Shown: one piece after another, positions 1 to 8,789 of the stretch | How positions within the stretch are numbered: position 1 is the first letter of the stretch | Layout: every line of letters begins with the position of its first letter | NCBI GenBank assembly: GCA_015179045.1 | Contig: WHUZ01000070.1 | Coordinates: 274,985 to 338,984 of the forward strand | DNA: 64,000 bases | Reading direction: 5' to 3' | DNA from: Kalaharituber pfeilii | Lineage: Eukaryota > Ascomycota > Pezizomycetes > Pezizales > Pezizaceae | Made by a program: the position numbers and the translations under genes | Notes under the pieces: generated by a model | Database searches by the model: none | What the model was told of the DNA's origin: nothing | The model's input: the letters and a program-made list of their open reading frames with translations, nothing else

Positions 1-1359
1 ATAGTAACATCTGGAACAGAACTAAGACCTTTAGGAATTGTTAATCGTAAAGCATCAAAATTATACTCACAATTATTTCGAGTATAACGTTTCACTGCTG
101 CCGAAAAAAAATTCAATAAAATTCAACTCACAATGAAAACGAGGATAAAATAATACTAAATGACCACGAGCTTCTATCTCCTCCTGTAAACGTCCTTTTT
201 GTTCTAAAAAGTCACGTTGCATTCCTAAACATCGACGTGCACAGCAATCACGAGATTCAGAAGGACTCTTTTTTGAGCAATCTAAGCGCATACCCTGTTG
301 CCAAAGTCCACGTTCTTTTAGTACTTCTCGAAATCCTTTTGGTTGATTTTGCCATTGTGGATTAGGATGATCAGAGGGAAAAACCATAGGTTGAGGGCGT
401 TGTTTATTGTGAATAAATCCTTCTCGCATTCGTGGTTGTTTACCTCCGGGATTGAGATTCATCCGAGATACCACTAATGCATCTTCTGCAAATGCGGCAT
501 GATTTGAAGCATTATCAAAAAGAAACACTGCTTGTTTGCCTGGATATGCTGCTTCAAATAATGGAATTGCCTTTGTAATAACATGCTCAACCATTTTGTC
601 ACCCGACCAATAATTGTCTTTTCCCAGAAACTCTGTAGCGAAGGTACCATTATGTTGTAGTCGACCTGCTGGTGTCAAGAATTCTGATACCATAATTCCT
701 TTACCACGAGACTTTTGCCGTAATGGTTGTTTTTCACCATGAATCCAGATTCGCCGCCGTCCATCATTAGCATTAAAAGTAGACTCATCATGAGTTACAA
801 GAATTTTCGGTTTCTCTCCTGATGGTAAATCAGTTGGCTCTTGTATCAGGATGGTATTTGTCTCCGAATCGACAGTAAATTTGACCAAAGAAGGAAGAAG
901 TGTAAAAAACTGTGGTAAAAAAAAATGTTGTCGATATTGAACAACATCCTCTCGCTCGTGGCCATCGATATAAACTCCTTTTTTAATATCTCTCCACCGA
1001 AAGCCTAGCTTGCGCAACCACCGCCGTGCTGTACATGCTTTAATAGACCGAGATTTTTCTGCACTTGATGCATTAACCAGTATATTCTCTAACTCTATTC
1101 CCTCCTCTTCCTCCTCACCATTACGTCGAAGATATTCAGTAATTGCTTTTGCTAGCCCATGTGTAGTGAGAGCTTCACCAACATTAGCAATATACTCCCG
1201 GACTGCAAGTTGTACTCCCTCATCATCTAGCCATGTAAATCGAGTGTTTCGTAAACCTTGAAAACCTTGTGGAATAGATCGACTGATAAGCCAACTCCGC
1301 TCCCATTGTCTTAAATGCCTTGCCATTTTGGTTCCTCGGTCGAAAGAATTAGCTGTCAT
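1..1359 (-). pseudogene. DDE-superfamily transposase, frameshifted and cut by window edge
   Basis: The minus-strand reading frame encodes a DDE endonuclease-type transposase of a kind common in fungal genomes. The acidic triad is visible as HDES (first Asp), LFDNAS (second Asp) and ELNFIE (Glu), with the family's RGKGIMVS block between the first two. The Met at 1359 is taken as the start because upstream residues read into unrelated repeat sequence. The frame breaks just after the catalytic Glu, at an A8 run on the plus strand (104-111). In the shifted frame the expected C-terminal continuation (SAAVKRYTRNNCEY...) goes on to the window edge. One base gained or lost in the homopolymer therefore explains the break, as a real mutation or a sequencing error. 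Fine superfamily placement (Tc1/mariner-related or other) is uncertain. Confidence 0.75.
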
Positions 1360-1436
1360 GAGTGATAGTGAAGTTCGAGTTTCAAGTGGACGATGTAGCT
1401 GCAGTTGAAGGAAATGTAGAACTGCTAGGTGACGCT

Positions 1437-1498
1437 GATCGAGGAAGGTGTGCGATATGGTTGAAGAAGCTGGGGGTGGCGGAATCGGATAGGTTAGT
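1437..1498 (+). other. Inverted scrap of LINE 3' coding region
   Basis: About 60 bases match, in plus orientation, the LINE segment just after the RNase H domain (compare 61021-61075). The adjoining LINE fragment from 1499 runs on the minus strand. GAGGAAGGTGTGC occurs here and as its reverse complement at the junction, so the two halves meet head to head. This could be a micro-inversion or a twin-priming product. Confidence 0.6.
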
Positions 1499-2577
1499 CT
1501 GCACACCTTCCTCGCTCCAGTCGCAATACAGTGAAGTTTGATGTCGCCACCCTACTCCACTCCATGACCTTTCCTCCTCCGAACCCCTCTATCTCTCTCT
1601 TCTCTTTCCTCCACGCCTTTATCCTTTGGCGCACCCCACTCCCGGTGGCCACCTCCCTCCCCTTCTCCATCGTCCCCTTCTTCGCCCACTCATCCGCCTT
1701 CTCATTCCCTGCAATTCCAATGTGAGCCTTAACCCACATCAGTTTCGCATTACCCCCTTCCTCTTCCTCCTTGCCACCACATCCACTACCCTCCTCACAT
1801 CCTCCGTTTTCCCCTTCCCCTCTCTGCCTGCCTTCTTAATCGCCATGACGGCAGCTTCTGAATCCAGACAGATCAGGACCGGTACCTCCTCCGGCACACT
1901 CTCCAAGGCTTTTCTCACTCCCCTCACCTCCCCGTCGAACACTGTCGCTATTCTTCCCACCACCTCCGCAACCACTGCCGATCTCCCCCATACACCCGCC
2001 CCCACCTTGCTATCCTCGATCTTGCTGCCATCCAAGAAGAGGACCGCCCTCCCTCTTCCGGCTTCCTCAACCGAGGTCTCCCACTCCTCTCTTCCCCCCT
2101 TCGTGCTTCCCAGCCTCACCGCGGTCTCCACCTCCACCTTCTCACACCCCCCTCCCCACGAGATCTCCTCCCCCTCCTCCGAAAACCTCGCCCACTGACC
2201 TTGCCAGCGGTCCAGTATTGCTTCATACCCATCTTTCTCGGCCAGTGCCCACTGCACCCCCCAGTTTCTCCAGTTTCTCGCCTCCTCCTCTCTCTCCTCA
2301 CTCCCTACTCCGAAGTCGCCCGTGCAAAGCTCCGCCAGCTCTGACGGCACCTCCACCTCCCGGACGATCGCTCTCGCTTGCGCGCCATCCAGGACCGTCT
2401 CCACGTCTTCCACTCCGCATACCGCATTCACCCCCTCTACCCGGGCACCTCTTCCCCCTCCAGCTGCTCTCTTCGAAACTTGCAGCTGTACTCGCTCCAT
2501 CTCCTTCTTCCACTCCTTCTGGCCTCTCCACCCGATCTCACTCCCCCACATTGCCACCGCCCTCACCATCCCAATGC
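1499..2577 (-). pseudogene. Tad1-like LINE ORF2 C-terminal fragment with RNase H domain
   Basis: Truncated end of a LINE reverse transcriptase polyprotein, closely similar to the copy at 59980-60990. It starts in the post-RT linker (MVRAVAMWGSE) and includes an RNase H domain: LDGSK (first Asp), DGEVRGV (Glu), CLDSEAA (Asp), then HIGIAGNEKADEWAK with the terminal His and Asp. The first three acidic residues are in one frame and the last block in another: the first frame ends at VMRN-stop near 1739 and the domain resumes at LMWVKAH. The copy near 60.8 kb has the same relationship. The RT and endonuclease are missing. Its 5' edge abuts a dispersed repeat at 2578. Confidence 0.8.
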
Positions 2578-2745
2578 CATGAATCTATTAGTCCGATTCA
2601 TGGTGGGAGTGCCAAGAAGTCAGGGATGGTGGTGTGCTGGTAACGGAATGGGGAGCTGAAGATTTCCTCAAAACTTTACTCTAAGGGTAAAACTTGAGGA
2701 GTTGGGTATTTGGACGAACGCTCGTCCTGTTAAAGTGGTTGTTGC
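2578..2745 (+). repeat. Dispersed repeat R1, copy 1
   Basis: Begins with CATGAATCTATTAGTCC and runs through GCGGGGAGCTG-like and CTTGAGGAGTTGGGTATTT motifs to GCTCGTCCTGTTAAAGTGG. Related copies lie at 10476-10622 (+), 31370-31567 (-) and, in part, 11910-12035 (-). No open frame is conserved between copies. The unit may be a regulatory or 5' end of a transposon not present in full here. Confidence 0.6.
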
Positions 2746-2772
2746 TGGTGTCATGCTGAATATGGACTGTTC

Positions 2773-2991
2773 CTATTGCTGTAGCAAGAATAGAGAATTG
2801 TCAACTGGTAGTACTGTGCATGGTTTGGCCAGTCTTTTGTAGCTTGTGAAATCCGATACGGTAGAGCACATGTAGTCAGAAGCACCAGAATCAATGTACC
2901 AGGTTCTATGCTGGCTGTTGCTGAGAGCGGCTATAGTCATAGAGGCCTTTGAGGTGTGATCTCCTCCATGGTGACACCCAATCAGTCGCAA
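2773..2991 (-). pseudogene. Ty1/copia protease fragment
   Basis: The frame contains TWYIDSGASDYMC, the aspartic-protease active-site block (DSGAS) of Ty1/copia Gag-Pol. Only the segment around the active site remains. It lies downstream, on the same strand, of a copia RNase H end and a gag fragment, so the parts are out of the normal gag-protease-integrase-RT-RNase H order. Confidence 0.7.
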
Positions 2992-2992
2992 C

Positions 2993-3208
2993 TTAATCTG
3001 TCATTCCGCATTTCTTTCTCAAATATGAGAGCTTCGCACCTGTAATAGGTTTTGTCAGCATGTCAGCAGGATTTTCTTTCCCTTCAACCCAATCCACAGA
3101 TAGCTCCCCATTCTCTATACATTCCCGCACGAAATGGTATCGTCTCCGGAAGTGTTTGGTCGAAGTTTGGACGTAGTGTTGTAAGTAGGTGGTGGATAAG
3201 AGCGCCAT
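2993..3208 (-). pseudogene. Ty1/copia RNase H C-terminal fragment
   Basis: The peptide has the RRRYHFVRECIENGEL / WVEGKENPADMLTKPI signature that ends copia polyproteins. It is about 70 residues, against a full RNase H of roughly 140. It sits between the gag piece (3254-3745) and the protease piece (2773-2991), an order that needs internal deletion plus rearrangement, or two separate insertions. Confidence 0.75.
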
Positions 3209-3253
3209 CAGTAATCTTTTGGCTTTCTGAGTGGGCCAGTTGAGACTGATAGT

Positions 3254-3745
3254 CTAGTACGACACTGATATATTGATTGATTGATTGTCCTTCCTGTTGT
3301 TTTTCTCACTCAAACTGCATACGTAGATAGGTGGATCCAGCGCGGCTTTCTGCGGTATCAAAGTGGTCTTGGAGAGAGTGTTCCAGATAATGTTGGTTTC
3401 ACTGTCCTCATCAATGTAGGCCTGGATTGCCGTAGTGGCAGAGCAGTAAAGGGTGGAGGCAGCACGCCACTTGCGCTGCTCATAGGATTCAAGTTGTGCT
3501 TCGTATACTCTCTCAGCTTCTAGAATTGCTGCCTGTCTAGCATTGGAGGCATGGACAGGAAGTGCACGTGGTTGTTCCATTCCCTGTACAATATCTCCAG
3601 AACAGTCAGTACAGAGAATATACTTTACACCTAAGCGCCATTCCCTGTAATTTTCAGTGGTCAGCTTAGGGACTGAACCATGTTTGCTGGTATAGACTTC
3701 GGCGACCGTGGAAGAGGTAGCAGAGGCAGTAGAGGATGTAGCCAT
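3254..3745 (-). pseudogene. Ty1/copia gag N-terminal fragment
   Basis: About 160 residues from the Met at 3745. An ST-rich start is followed by PKLTTENYREWRLGVKYIL, the conserved opening of copia capsid (UBN2/DUF4219-type), then a helical segment ending near NIIWNTLSK. The reading then runs into a non-gag tail and stops. Nucleocapsid and pol are absent. Upstream (3770-3850) is a short degenerate GAGCGAGGGGTG direct repeat. Confidence 0.7.
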
Positions 3746-3954
3746 TGTAGAATGAAGAGGTGAATGACAAGTGAGGAGTACGGCGAGCGAGGGGTGTGGT
3801 GAGCGAGGGGTGTAGCGAGGGGTGCGGCGAGCGAGGGTGCGGCGAGCGAAGGATGCAATGAACAAGAAGTGAGGTGTTCAGTAAGCAAGAGAGATGAGTG
3901 AGGAGTGAGATGGTAAAGATGCGTCTTGAGTGCGGTGGATTATTTGGCACGAGC

Positions 3955-4150
3955 CGGGTTCATAACCTGTAGTAAATATAAAGGGTGATGATAAGGCATA
4001 CAATAAGACTGTATTCCTTAATGATCTATCAAGTACAAGACGACGCTTCCAGACTCATATAAATCCACAGAGAAATACATAACGCGAAGTTGCATAAAAA
4101 GACAATACACCACGATAGCTAAGTGCATGGTGCAGCATGAGACTATGCGA
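3955..4150. repeat. Copia-type LTR fragment
   Basis: A block around AAGGCATACAATAAGACTG and CAGAGAAATACATAACGCG recurs, split in two, at 7515-7617 and 7946-8060. Position next to copia gag and recurrence elsewhere suggest LTR sequence. Its exact ends cannot be fixed. Confidence 0.45.
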
Positions 4151-4204
4151 AGGTGTGGAGGAAGGAGAGGAGAGGGGAGGGGGGGGAGGTGGAGAGATAT
4201 AGGG

Positions 4205-4395
4205 GAGCCTCCCTGACGCAGAAACCAGAAGAACCGTCCGGAAGTTTCTGGAATCAGGTTTTAGAAGGGGGTGGAACGGGGATGTGTGTATATAGAACTT
4301 TCTTTGTTAAGCCTGTCTCCGGGCTTTGAGGGCTTGCCCGGGGACCCTGCAATGGCTTGGCGCTGCAAGCGGGGTTACGTGATTTAAAAAAAAAT
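4205..4395 (+). mobile_element. 5'-truncated Tad1-like LINE 3' end with A-tail
   Basis: Matches the LINE at 54-61 kb in two blocks: GCAGAAACCAGAAGAACC (as at 61124) and the terminal GCCTGTCTCCGGGCT...GCGGGGTTACGTGATTT followed by A9. The spacer between the blocks differs, so the copy is truncated and diverged. Confidence 0.7.
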
Positions 4396-4419
4396 CTCTG
4401 GTTGATCATTTCGACGTAT

Positions 4420-4752
4420 TTGATCGGCTGCGCTTGGGCATGTGTATTTGATTGTGTACCGTAGTCATCCTGTCAAGCCAATCCTCAGCTGCTGGTGACG
4501 CGAATGTGTGCTCATCCGAGACGTGTATTGTTTTGGAGTTGAATCCGTATAGGCTCTCGAAGGGTGTGTAACCGTGGGTTGATGTTTTTGTGGTATTGTA
4601 TACATACTCGGCTAATGGTAGCCAAGTAACCCATCGGTTTTGTCGGTCATGGCAGAAGATGCGCAGGTATTGCTTGAGAGTCTGTATTGCTCCATCTGAT
4701 AGTCCATTAGTTTGTGGATGGTAGTGTAAGGATTTAGCCCCTAAAGCCTGTC
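4420..4752 (-). pseudogene. Ty3/gypsy integrase fragment A
   Basis: Minus-strand translation reads HYHPQTNGLSDGAIQTL, then WLPLAEYVYNTTKTSTHGYTP, the C-terminal half of a gypsy integrase core, ending in degenerate sequence. No full frame survives. Confidence 0.65.
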
Positions 4753-4985
4753 CTAGACCTAAAACGGAAATGTAGTGGAAAGACTCAAAACGGAAATGTA
4801 GTGGAAAGACTCAAAACGGAAATATAGTGGGAGGACCCGAAACGGAAATATAGTGGACAGTTGAAGAAGTCGCATAGGAAGGGTCGAAGGATATAAAAGG
4901 GTCTGTAAATTCCGCGAAATGTAGATAGACAATAGCTCCCAAGATACCGAGCGGGCAAATAAACTCTCTTCTCCCAAAAGATTAC
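4753..4985. repeat. Solo-LTR-like sequence with a four-copy 26-bp repeat
   Basis: Contains four imperfect copies of a 26-bp unit beginning AAAACGGAAATGTAGTGG (about 4759-4861). The rest shares TTGGGAGC...CTATCTACATT with a second block at 5138-5355. The two blocks are direct repeats of about 215-235 bp flanking an integrase scrap, consistent with related gypsy LTRs. Confidence 0.5.
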
Positions 4986-5137
4986 AGGTAGGGTGTGGAT
5001 AGTCGGAGTTTGATGTTGAGCGGCTGGTTAATCTCCTTCCAGCAAGCAGAGGCGAATTGGGGTCCTCGATCTGATGTGATGGACTGTGGTAGCCCGTGAT
5101 GTAGCCAGATGTTATTGTTGGAAATAATTAACTCCGA
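4986..5137 (-). pseudogene. Ty3/gypsy integrase fragment B
   Basis: Encodes WLHHGLPQSITSDRGPQFAS followed by WKEINQPLNIKLRLSTPY, the block around the second catalytic Asp (SDRGPQF) of a gypsy integrase. It resumes slightly before the point where fragment A begins, so it derives from a different copy. Confidence 0.7.
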
Positions 5138-5355
5138 AATAGCCAAGAACGAACTAGGACAAAAATGGACTCCTGTGGTGACAGTCCATAAATGGACAGT
5201 TGTGGATGATGGACCGGAAGGCAGAGGGCAGGAAAAGCGAGTAGAAAGCTGTTCGTCAAGATGTAAAAGGATGGAGATTTCGTCCATAGAATGTAGATAG
5301 ATCAGTGTGCTCCCAAGTAACGGAGAGAGCGAATATACTTCTTTCTTCCAAATCT
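5138..5355. repeat. Second LTR-like block, direct repeat of 4753-4985
   Basis: Shares the TTGGGAGC and CTATCTACATTC motifs with the block at 4753-4985 in the same orientation. It ends near TCTAGAG. The element between the two blocks is reduced to about 150 bp. Confidence 0.45.
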
Positions 5356-5373
5356 CTAGAGTTATTGATGAAT

Positions 5374-5448
5374 GCTGAGGCGGGTCAGGGGTACAGCCGA
5401 TCTGTGCTCACCAACCGTGGGTCCTCTGCTGGGAGGTCACTGGGCATT
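5374..5448 (+). repeat. 75-bp dispersed repeat, copy 1
   Basis: Shares GGGTCCTCTGCTGGG and flanking bases over about 75 bp with 48218-48292. Both copies are in the same orientation in otherwise unrelated surroundings. Identity unknown. Confidence 0.5.
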
Positions 5449-5604
5449 CCACCTCAAGGATACTTCGAGTTGTACTGTGCGGTGTCGTACTGAGCGTATG
5501 TGTAAGTGCGCCGTTTTGTTGGAGAGGGTAGCGGATGCAGCGGATGCCTTAGCAGGCGCTCTACCGTTCGATTCGCCCGGCGAAGTTGCAATCGGAGGTC
5601 ATTG

Positions 5605-5890
5605 AATTGTTGCTGCAAGGTGGTATGACCCCACTGGCCCCCCTCTTACCCCCGTCATCGCCCCTACCAACTTCCTGGCTTTGTCCATTCTAGCCTTCCA
5701 GTGGAAATCAAACGTCAGCGTTGAGTCGATTCCCAGCCATTTCACTTTTTCCACTTCCCTCCTTCTTCTTTTGCCTCTGCCGAAGACTTATGTCTTCATG
5801 CTTGGCGGGCTCTAGCGGTACCCCATTCTCTTCTGCTACCCGCCTGACAATCTCGCTAGTCCTAGCCAAGGAGGTAGCTGTAAGATTCAC
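5605..5890 (-). pseudogene. LINE reverse transcriptase C-terminal fragment
   Basis: One frame reads EENGVPLEPAKHEDI and another EKVKWLGIDSTLTFDFHWKA, the KWLG block that follows the RT palm in LINEs. The homologous KWLG block of the large copy is near 59.82 kb. At least one frameshift separates the halves, and sequence similarity to that copy is only moderate. Confidence 0.6.
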
Positions 5891-6014
5891 GAGAATTCAC
5901 GCTGCAGAACAGTACTGCATTCAATAGTAACATAGGTTTTCGATGATGATAGTGAACAGAAAAACGAGAAACCAACCCAATACATATACCCAAGTTCCTC
6001 TCTACAATTTTCGT

Positions 6015-6125
6015 AGAGACAAACCTCCGCCGCAATCCACAAACCTCCGCAGCATTCCACAGACTTCCAATGCCTCCGCCGTGTTCCAGAACCCTCCGCC
6101 GCACTCCACAAACCTCCGATCCGCT
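6015..6125 (+). repeat. Short tandem repeat, CAAACCTCCGCCGCA-type
   Basis: Four to five imperfect units of about 20-22 bp (CAAACCTCCGCCGCAATCCA and variants) lie between LINE fragments. No coding sense is evident. Confidence 0.6.
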
Positions 6126-6142
6126 AGATCAACATTCCAACA

Positions 6143-6320
6143 GTGGCCCAGGGAGTGGGGTGCGCCAGAAGATAAAAGCGTGGAGGAAGGAGGGGAGAGA
6201 GATAGAGGGGTTTGGAGGAGGGAAGGGAATAGGGTGGCGACACCCAATTTCACTGCCTTGCGACTGGAGAGAGGAAGTTGTGCAGGATGGTTGAAGAGGA
6301 TAGGGGTGGCTGAATCGCAC
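6143..6320 (+). pseudogene. LINE fragment downstream of RNase H, plus strand
   Basis: Matches 60895-61070 of the large LINE: GGAGTGGGGTGCGCCAGA, then TTTCACTGCCTTGCG, to GGGGTGGCTGAATCG. It ends abruptly against a LINE RT segment in the opposite orientation at 6321. Confidence 0.75.
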
Positions 6321-6563
6321 CGCTGTGTCTTCGTGACTGCCCTCGTCATTGCCTCCGCTGCGTTTCTCCCCTTCCTGCCCGAACTGGTGCTGATGGAATA
6401 GTTCTCCCGCCTCTTGTAGCTCGGTTGCCCCTACCTACTCTCCCAGTTTGGCCATGCAGTTGATGAGGTTAATCGGCCTCCACCCCGTCACCTGCTTCTT
6501 ATCCTTTCCAGGCTTCGAGATCATGATCACCTTACTTGACTGCCATTCTTCCGGGGTGCGATA
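6321..6563 (-). pseudogene. LINE reverse transcriptase N-terminal fragment, inverted
   Basis: Encodes RTPEEWQSSKVIMISKPGKD and WRPINLINCMAKLGE, the RT fingers block (compare 59060-59180), followed by a decayed FHQHQFGQ region. It meets the plus-strand fragment at 6320 head to head and, on its other side, the Myb-like relic. Confidence 0.75.
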
Positions 6564-6950
6564 TTTTCTTGGTACTTGGTCGGACTGGTCATCCGCATCA
6601 TGATCATTGCTAGTATCTTGTGTGCCAATGTCTTCACTTTCTGCCAGTAATGCACGATCGTCTATTCCAGCCATTTCTACCATCTTTTTTTTTTTTTTTA
6701 TATCATTAATCGCATGCCGCCCTATGGGTTACGGCGATATTTCCACCATCGTTTGTACCTCCCGATATAATTGTTTTGCACGTCGTACATCCGGAGGGCA
6801 AGTAGGATCACCGGTAGGCTTAGCTGAATTAATAAGAATACCCCACTTCTTTCGTAGACTGGTAAAGGCTGATATCGAGTCGGATATTGGATCATGTCAA
6901 TTCGAAGCTTTGGAAGTAGCTCTCGTATTTGCCCTTTGGTAAATCGAAGG
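6564..6950 (-). pseudogene. Relic of a Myb/SANT-like DNA-binding protein
   Basis: Minus-strand pieces read SLRKKWGILINSAKPTGDPT followed by CPPDVRRAKQLYREVQTMVE, then, after a 54-bp retro-insertion (6685-6738), MAGIDDRALLAESED. The KPTGDPxCPxxxxRAK block also occurs in the relic at 10790-11990. The W...KPTGDP pattern resembles Myb/SANT-like proteins seen around fungal transposons; this assignment is by recall and tentative. Confidence 0.45.
6685..6738 (-). mobile_element. Micro-retro-insertion, module copy A
   Basis: A 54-bp unit consisting, on the minus strand, of the hairpin module (CCATAGGGCGGCATGCG), ATTAATGATAT and A15. It is flanked by ATTTCTACCATC (6673-6684) and ATTTCCACCATC (6739-6750), a 12-bp target duplication with one mismatch. 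It interrupts the Myb-like relic. Confidence 0.8.
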
Positions 6951-7514
6951 GACTGTTAATAACATAGGCGGATTTTGCAATGTTGCGAGTAAAGTTATTC
7001 GGTTAACTTCAAAAATTATAATACTTCAACCAAGAATTATGCTTAGATTTTGCATGTCGACTGAGAATCTTATCCTCCCCCAAAACTTTCCGTTTTGCCC
7101 AGGCTGATGCTCCGCTTGATTCTTAACACATAAATAGGCCAAATGAATTTTGCTCTTTAATCGAGTGCGTAAAGCTTCGGAGGATGAGCAAGATTATGTC
7201 GGAGGATGAGGCCGATAATCTTGCTCAGGCGGTCCTGAGCTTCTCACTGATGTAAGTATTTAAGCGGGGCACCACTTGGTTGCAGCGTTGCGACCTGGAG
7301 GTGAATTCAGCTCTTGAAAGAAATGTCAAGTCTTTTTGCTCCACGCATCTCGATCAGGTGATTGACGTCTGGATTTAGTGAGGCGCTGTACAGAGAAGCA
7401 GCAAAAGCTTGGAGACAAAATGCAGGTGAAATTGGAGAAGGAAGGCAACATCCACAGTAGTAAATAGACAAGAGACGGAGAAATGGGCAAGAGGGCAGCA
7501 AATGGAAGCGGATA
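6951..7514. other. Gene-free stretch
   Basis: No coding or structured signal beyond two near-identical short direct repeats (CGGAGGATGAG...ATAATCTTGCTC-type) around 7180-7225. Confidence 0.4.
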
Positions 7515-8060
7515 GGTCTGTGGTAAAATAAAGAGTGATAATAAGGCATACGATAAGACTGAATTCCTTGATGATCGATCTAATACAAGACGACATTTTG
7601 AGATCTTCTTGAGCTTGATGTCAGGCATTCTCAATTAGCTCTAACGTCTGTTCACCTGTTGGGAGAGGGTTCTCAAAGAGGATTGAATCTGTGATCTTTT
7701 CAGCTGCTTGTTCTGCCACTGCTCTCAGTCTGCCAGTGAGCCTGCTAACAGCTCTAGATTCCTCGGGGCACTTTGAGGATGATGCTTGGCTCATTGAGTC
7801 ATCAGGGTCAATTGTATCTGACGAGAGTAGTACAACATCATTGGAACGAGGCCTCCCTTTGGGCCTACGTTCAGAGCTTGGAGTTTCCTACAACCGTGAG
7901 TGCAGTCAGCAAGGGATTCTGAGCTTAGGAATTTGAGACTTACGCTTGGTGCAGACTGCAGTACTACGCCTCCAGGCCCATATAAATACACAGAGAAACA
8001 CGAAGTTGCATACAAAGTCAAGTGCAGGGAGGGTGCAAGGGCCCGCCTTATGGCCCCCAC
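7515..8060. repeat. Copia-type LTR split by a gene fragment
   Basis: 7515-7617 matches 3960-4055 and 7946-8060 matches 4060-4150. The two halves are separated by the coding fragment at 7621-7950, so that fragment was inserted into, or captured by, a copia LTR copy. Confidence 0.45.
7621..7950 (-). pseudogene. Captured gene fragment with an intron
   Basis: A clean minus-strand exon (7621-7887) reads ETPSSERRPKGRPRSNDVV, an AT-hook-like basic patch, then an acidic linker and a helical segment ending FENPLPTGEQTLELIENA before a stop. Upstream is a plausible intron (7888-7943): GTAAGT donor, CTGAC branch, TTGTAG acceptor. The ENPLPT...A ending is reminiscent of a fungal DUF6532-type domain, but this is tentative. 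It lies inside an LTR repeat. Confidence 0.4.
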
Positions 8061-8513
8061 TGACATCCGACAGTGTAAGTCAACTCTGATGAGATAAACG
8101 TGTCATATCCGACCGGGCATTAATTACCGACCGGACATTACTGCTAATCTGCAGCGCCGTACACCTTAGCTAGTCATGGTTTCCAAAAGAATCGGGATCG
8201 ACTAAGACGACAGAATTTTTCGATTCCGTGCCATCGATGATGAAACACTCAATCCAGGCCCCACGAGTATTACATCAGTCTCGAATCCTCCGGCGTCTCT
8301 CGAGCAACAAATGAATGAAATCAAAGCCACATAGTGATCTTAAAGATACTGGCTGAGATGCGAAAGGACCAACAGGGGAAGTGGAGTCGCGCAGTCTGAT
8401 CATGCAAGATATGTGCACAGTGATGGGGGGTGCACAAGGTTGTTGAATCGCTCACTGATCTGGTTTCGTTGGCGGAGACATGTTTGACAGTGAGTAGGAT
8501 GTAACTGCGTAGT
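8061..8513. other. Gene-free stretch
   Basis: No gene recognised. Short frames on both strands lack family features. Confidence 0.3.
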
Positions 8514-8568
8514 TTTTTTTTGTTTTTTTTAATATCATTAATCGCATGCCGCCCTGAGGGGTATGGCG
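8514..8568 (-). mobile_element. Micro-retro-insertion, module copy B with perfect 15-bp TSD
   Basis: A 55-bp insert made only of the module (CGCCATACCCCTCAGGGC, then ATTAATGATATT) and an A-rich tail (A8CA8). It is flanked by ATGTAACTGCGTAGT at both 8499-8513 and 8569-8583. Nothing else is inserted, so the whole mobilised cDNA is about 55 nt including the tail. Confidence 0.9.
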
Positions 8569-8789
8569 ATGTAACTGCGTAGTATAATCCTACTGGGGAT
8601 AGGCCGATTTGTTGTGATCTTTTTTTTTCTCCATAGCTAAATTGAATCGGAGGTATTCGATGCATTCAATATCACCCCAACCACTTGATAATAGTGTCCA
8701 TGAATGCTGCTTATAATTTATCGGAGGCTGGTAACGAGAAGTCACAGTAGTTGCGACGTCGTTCAGATTCGAACCGCACACTTAAAAGT

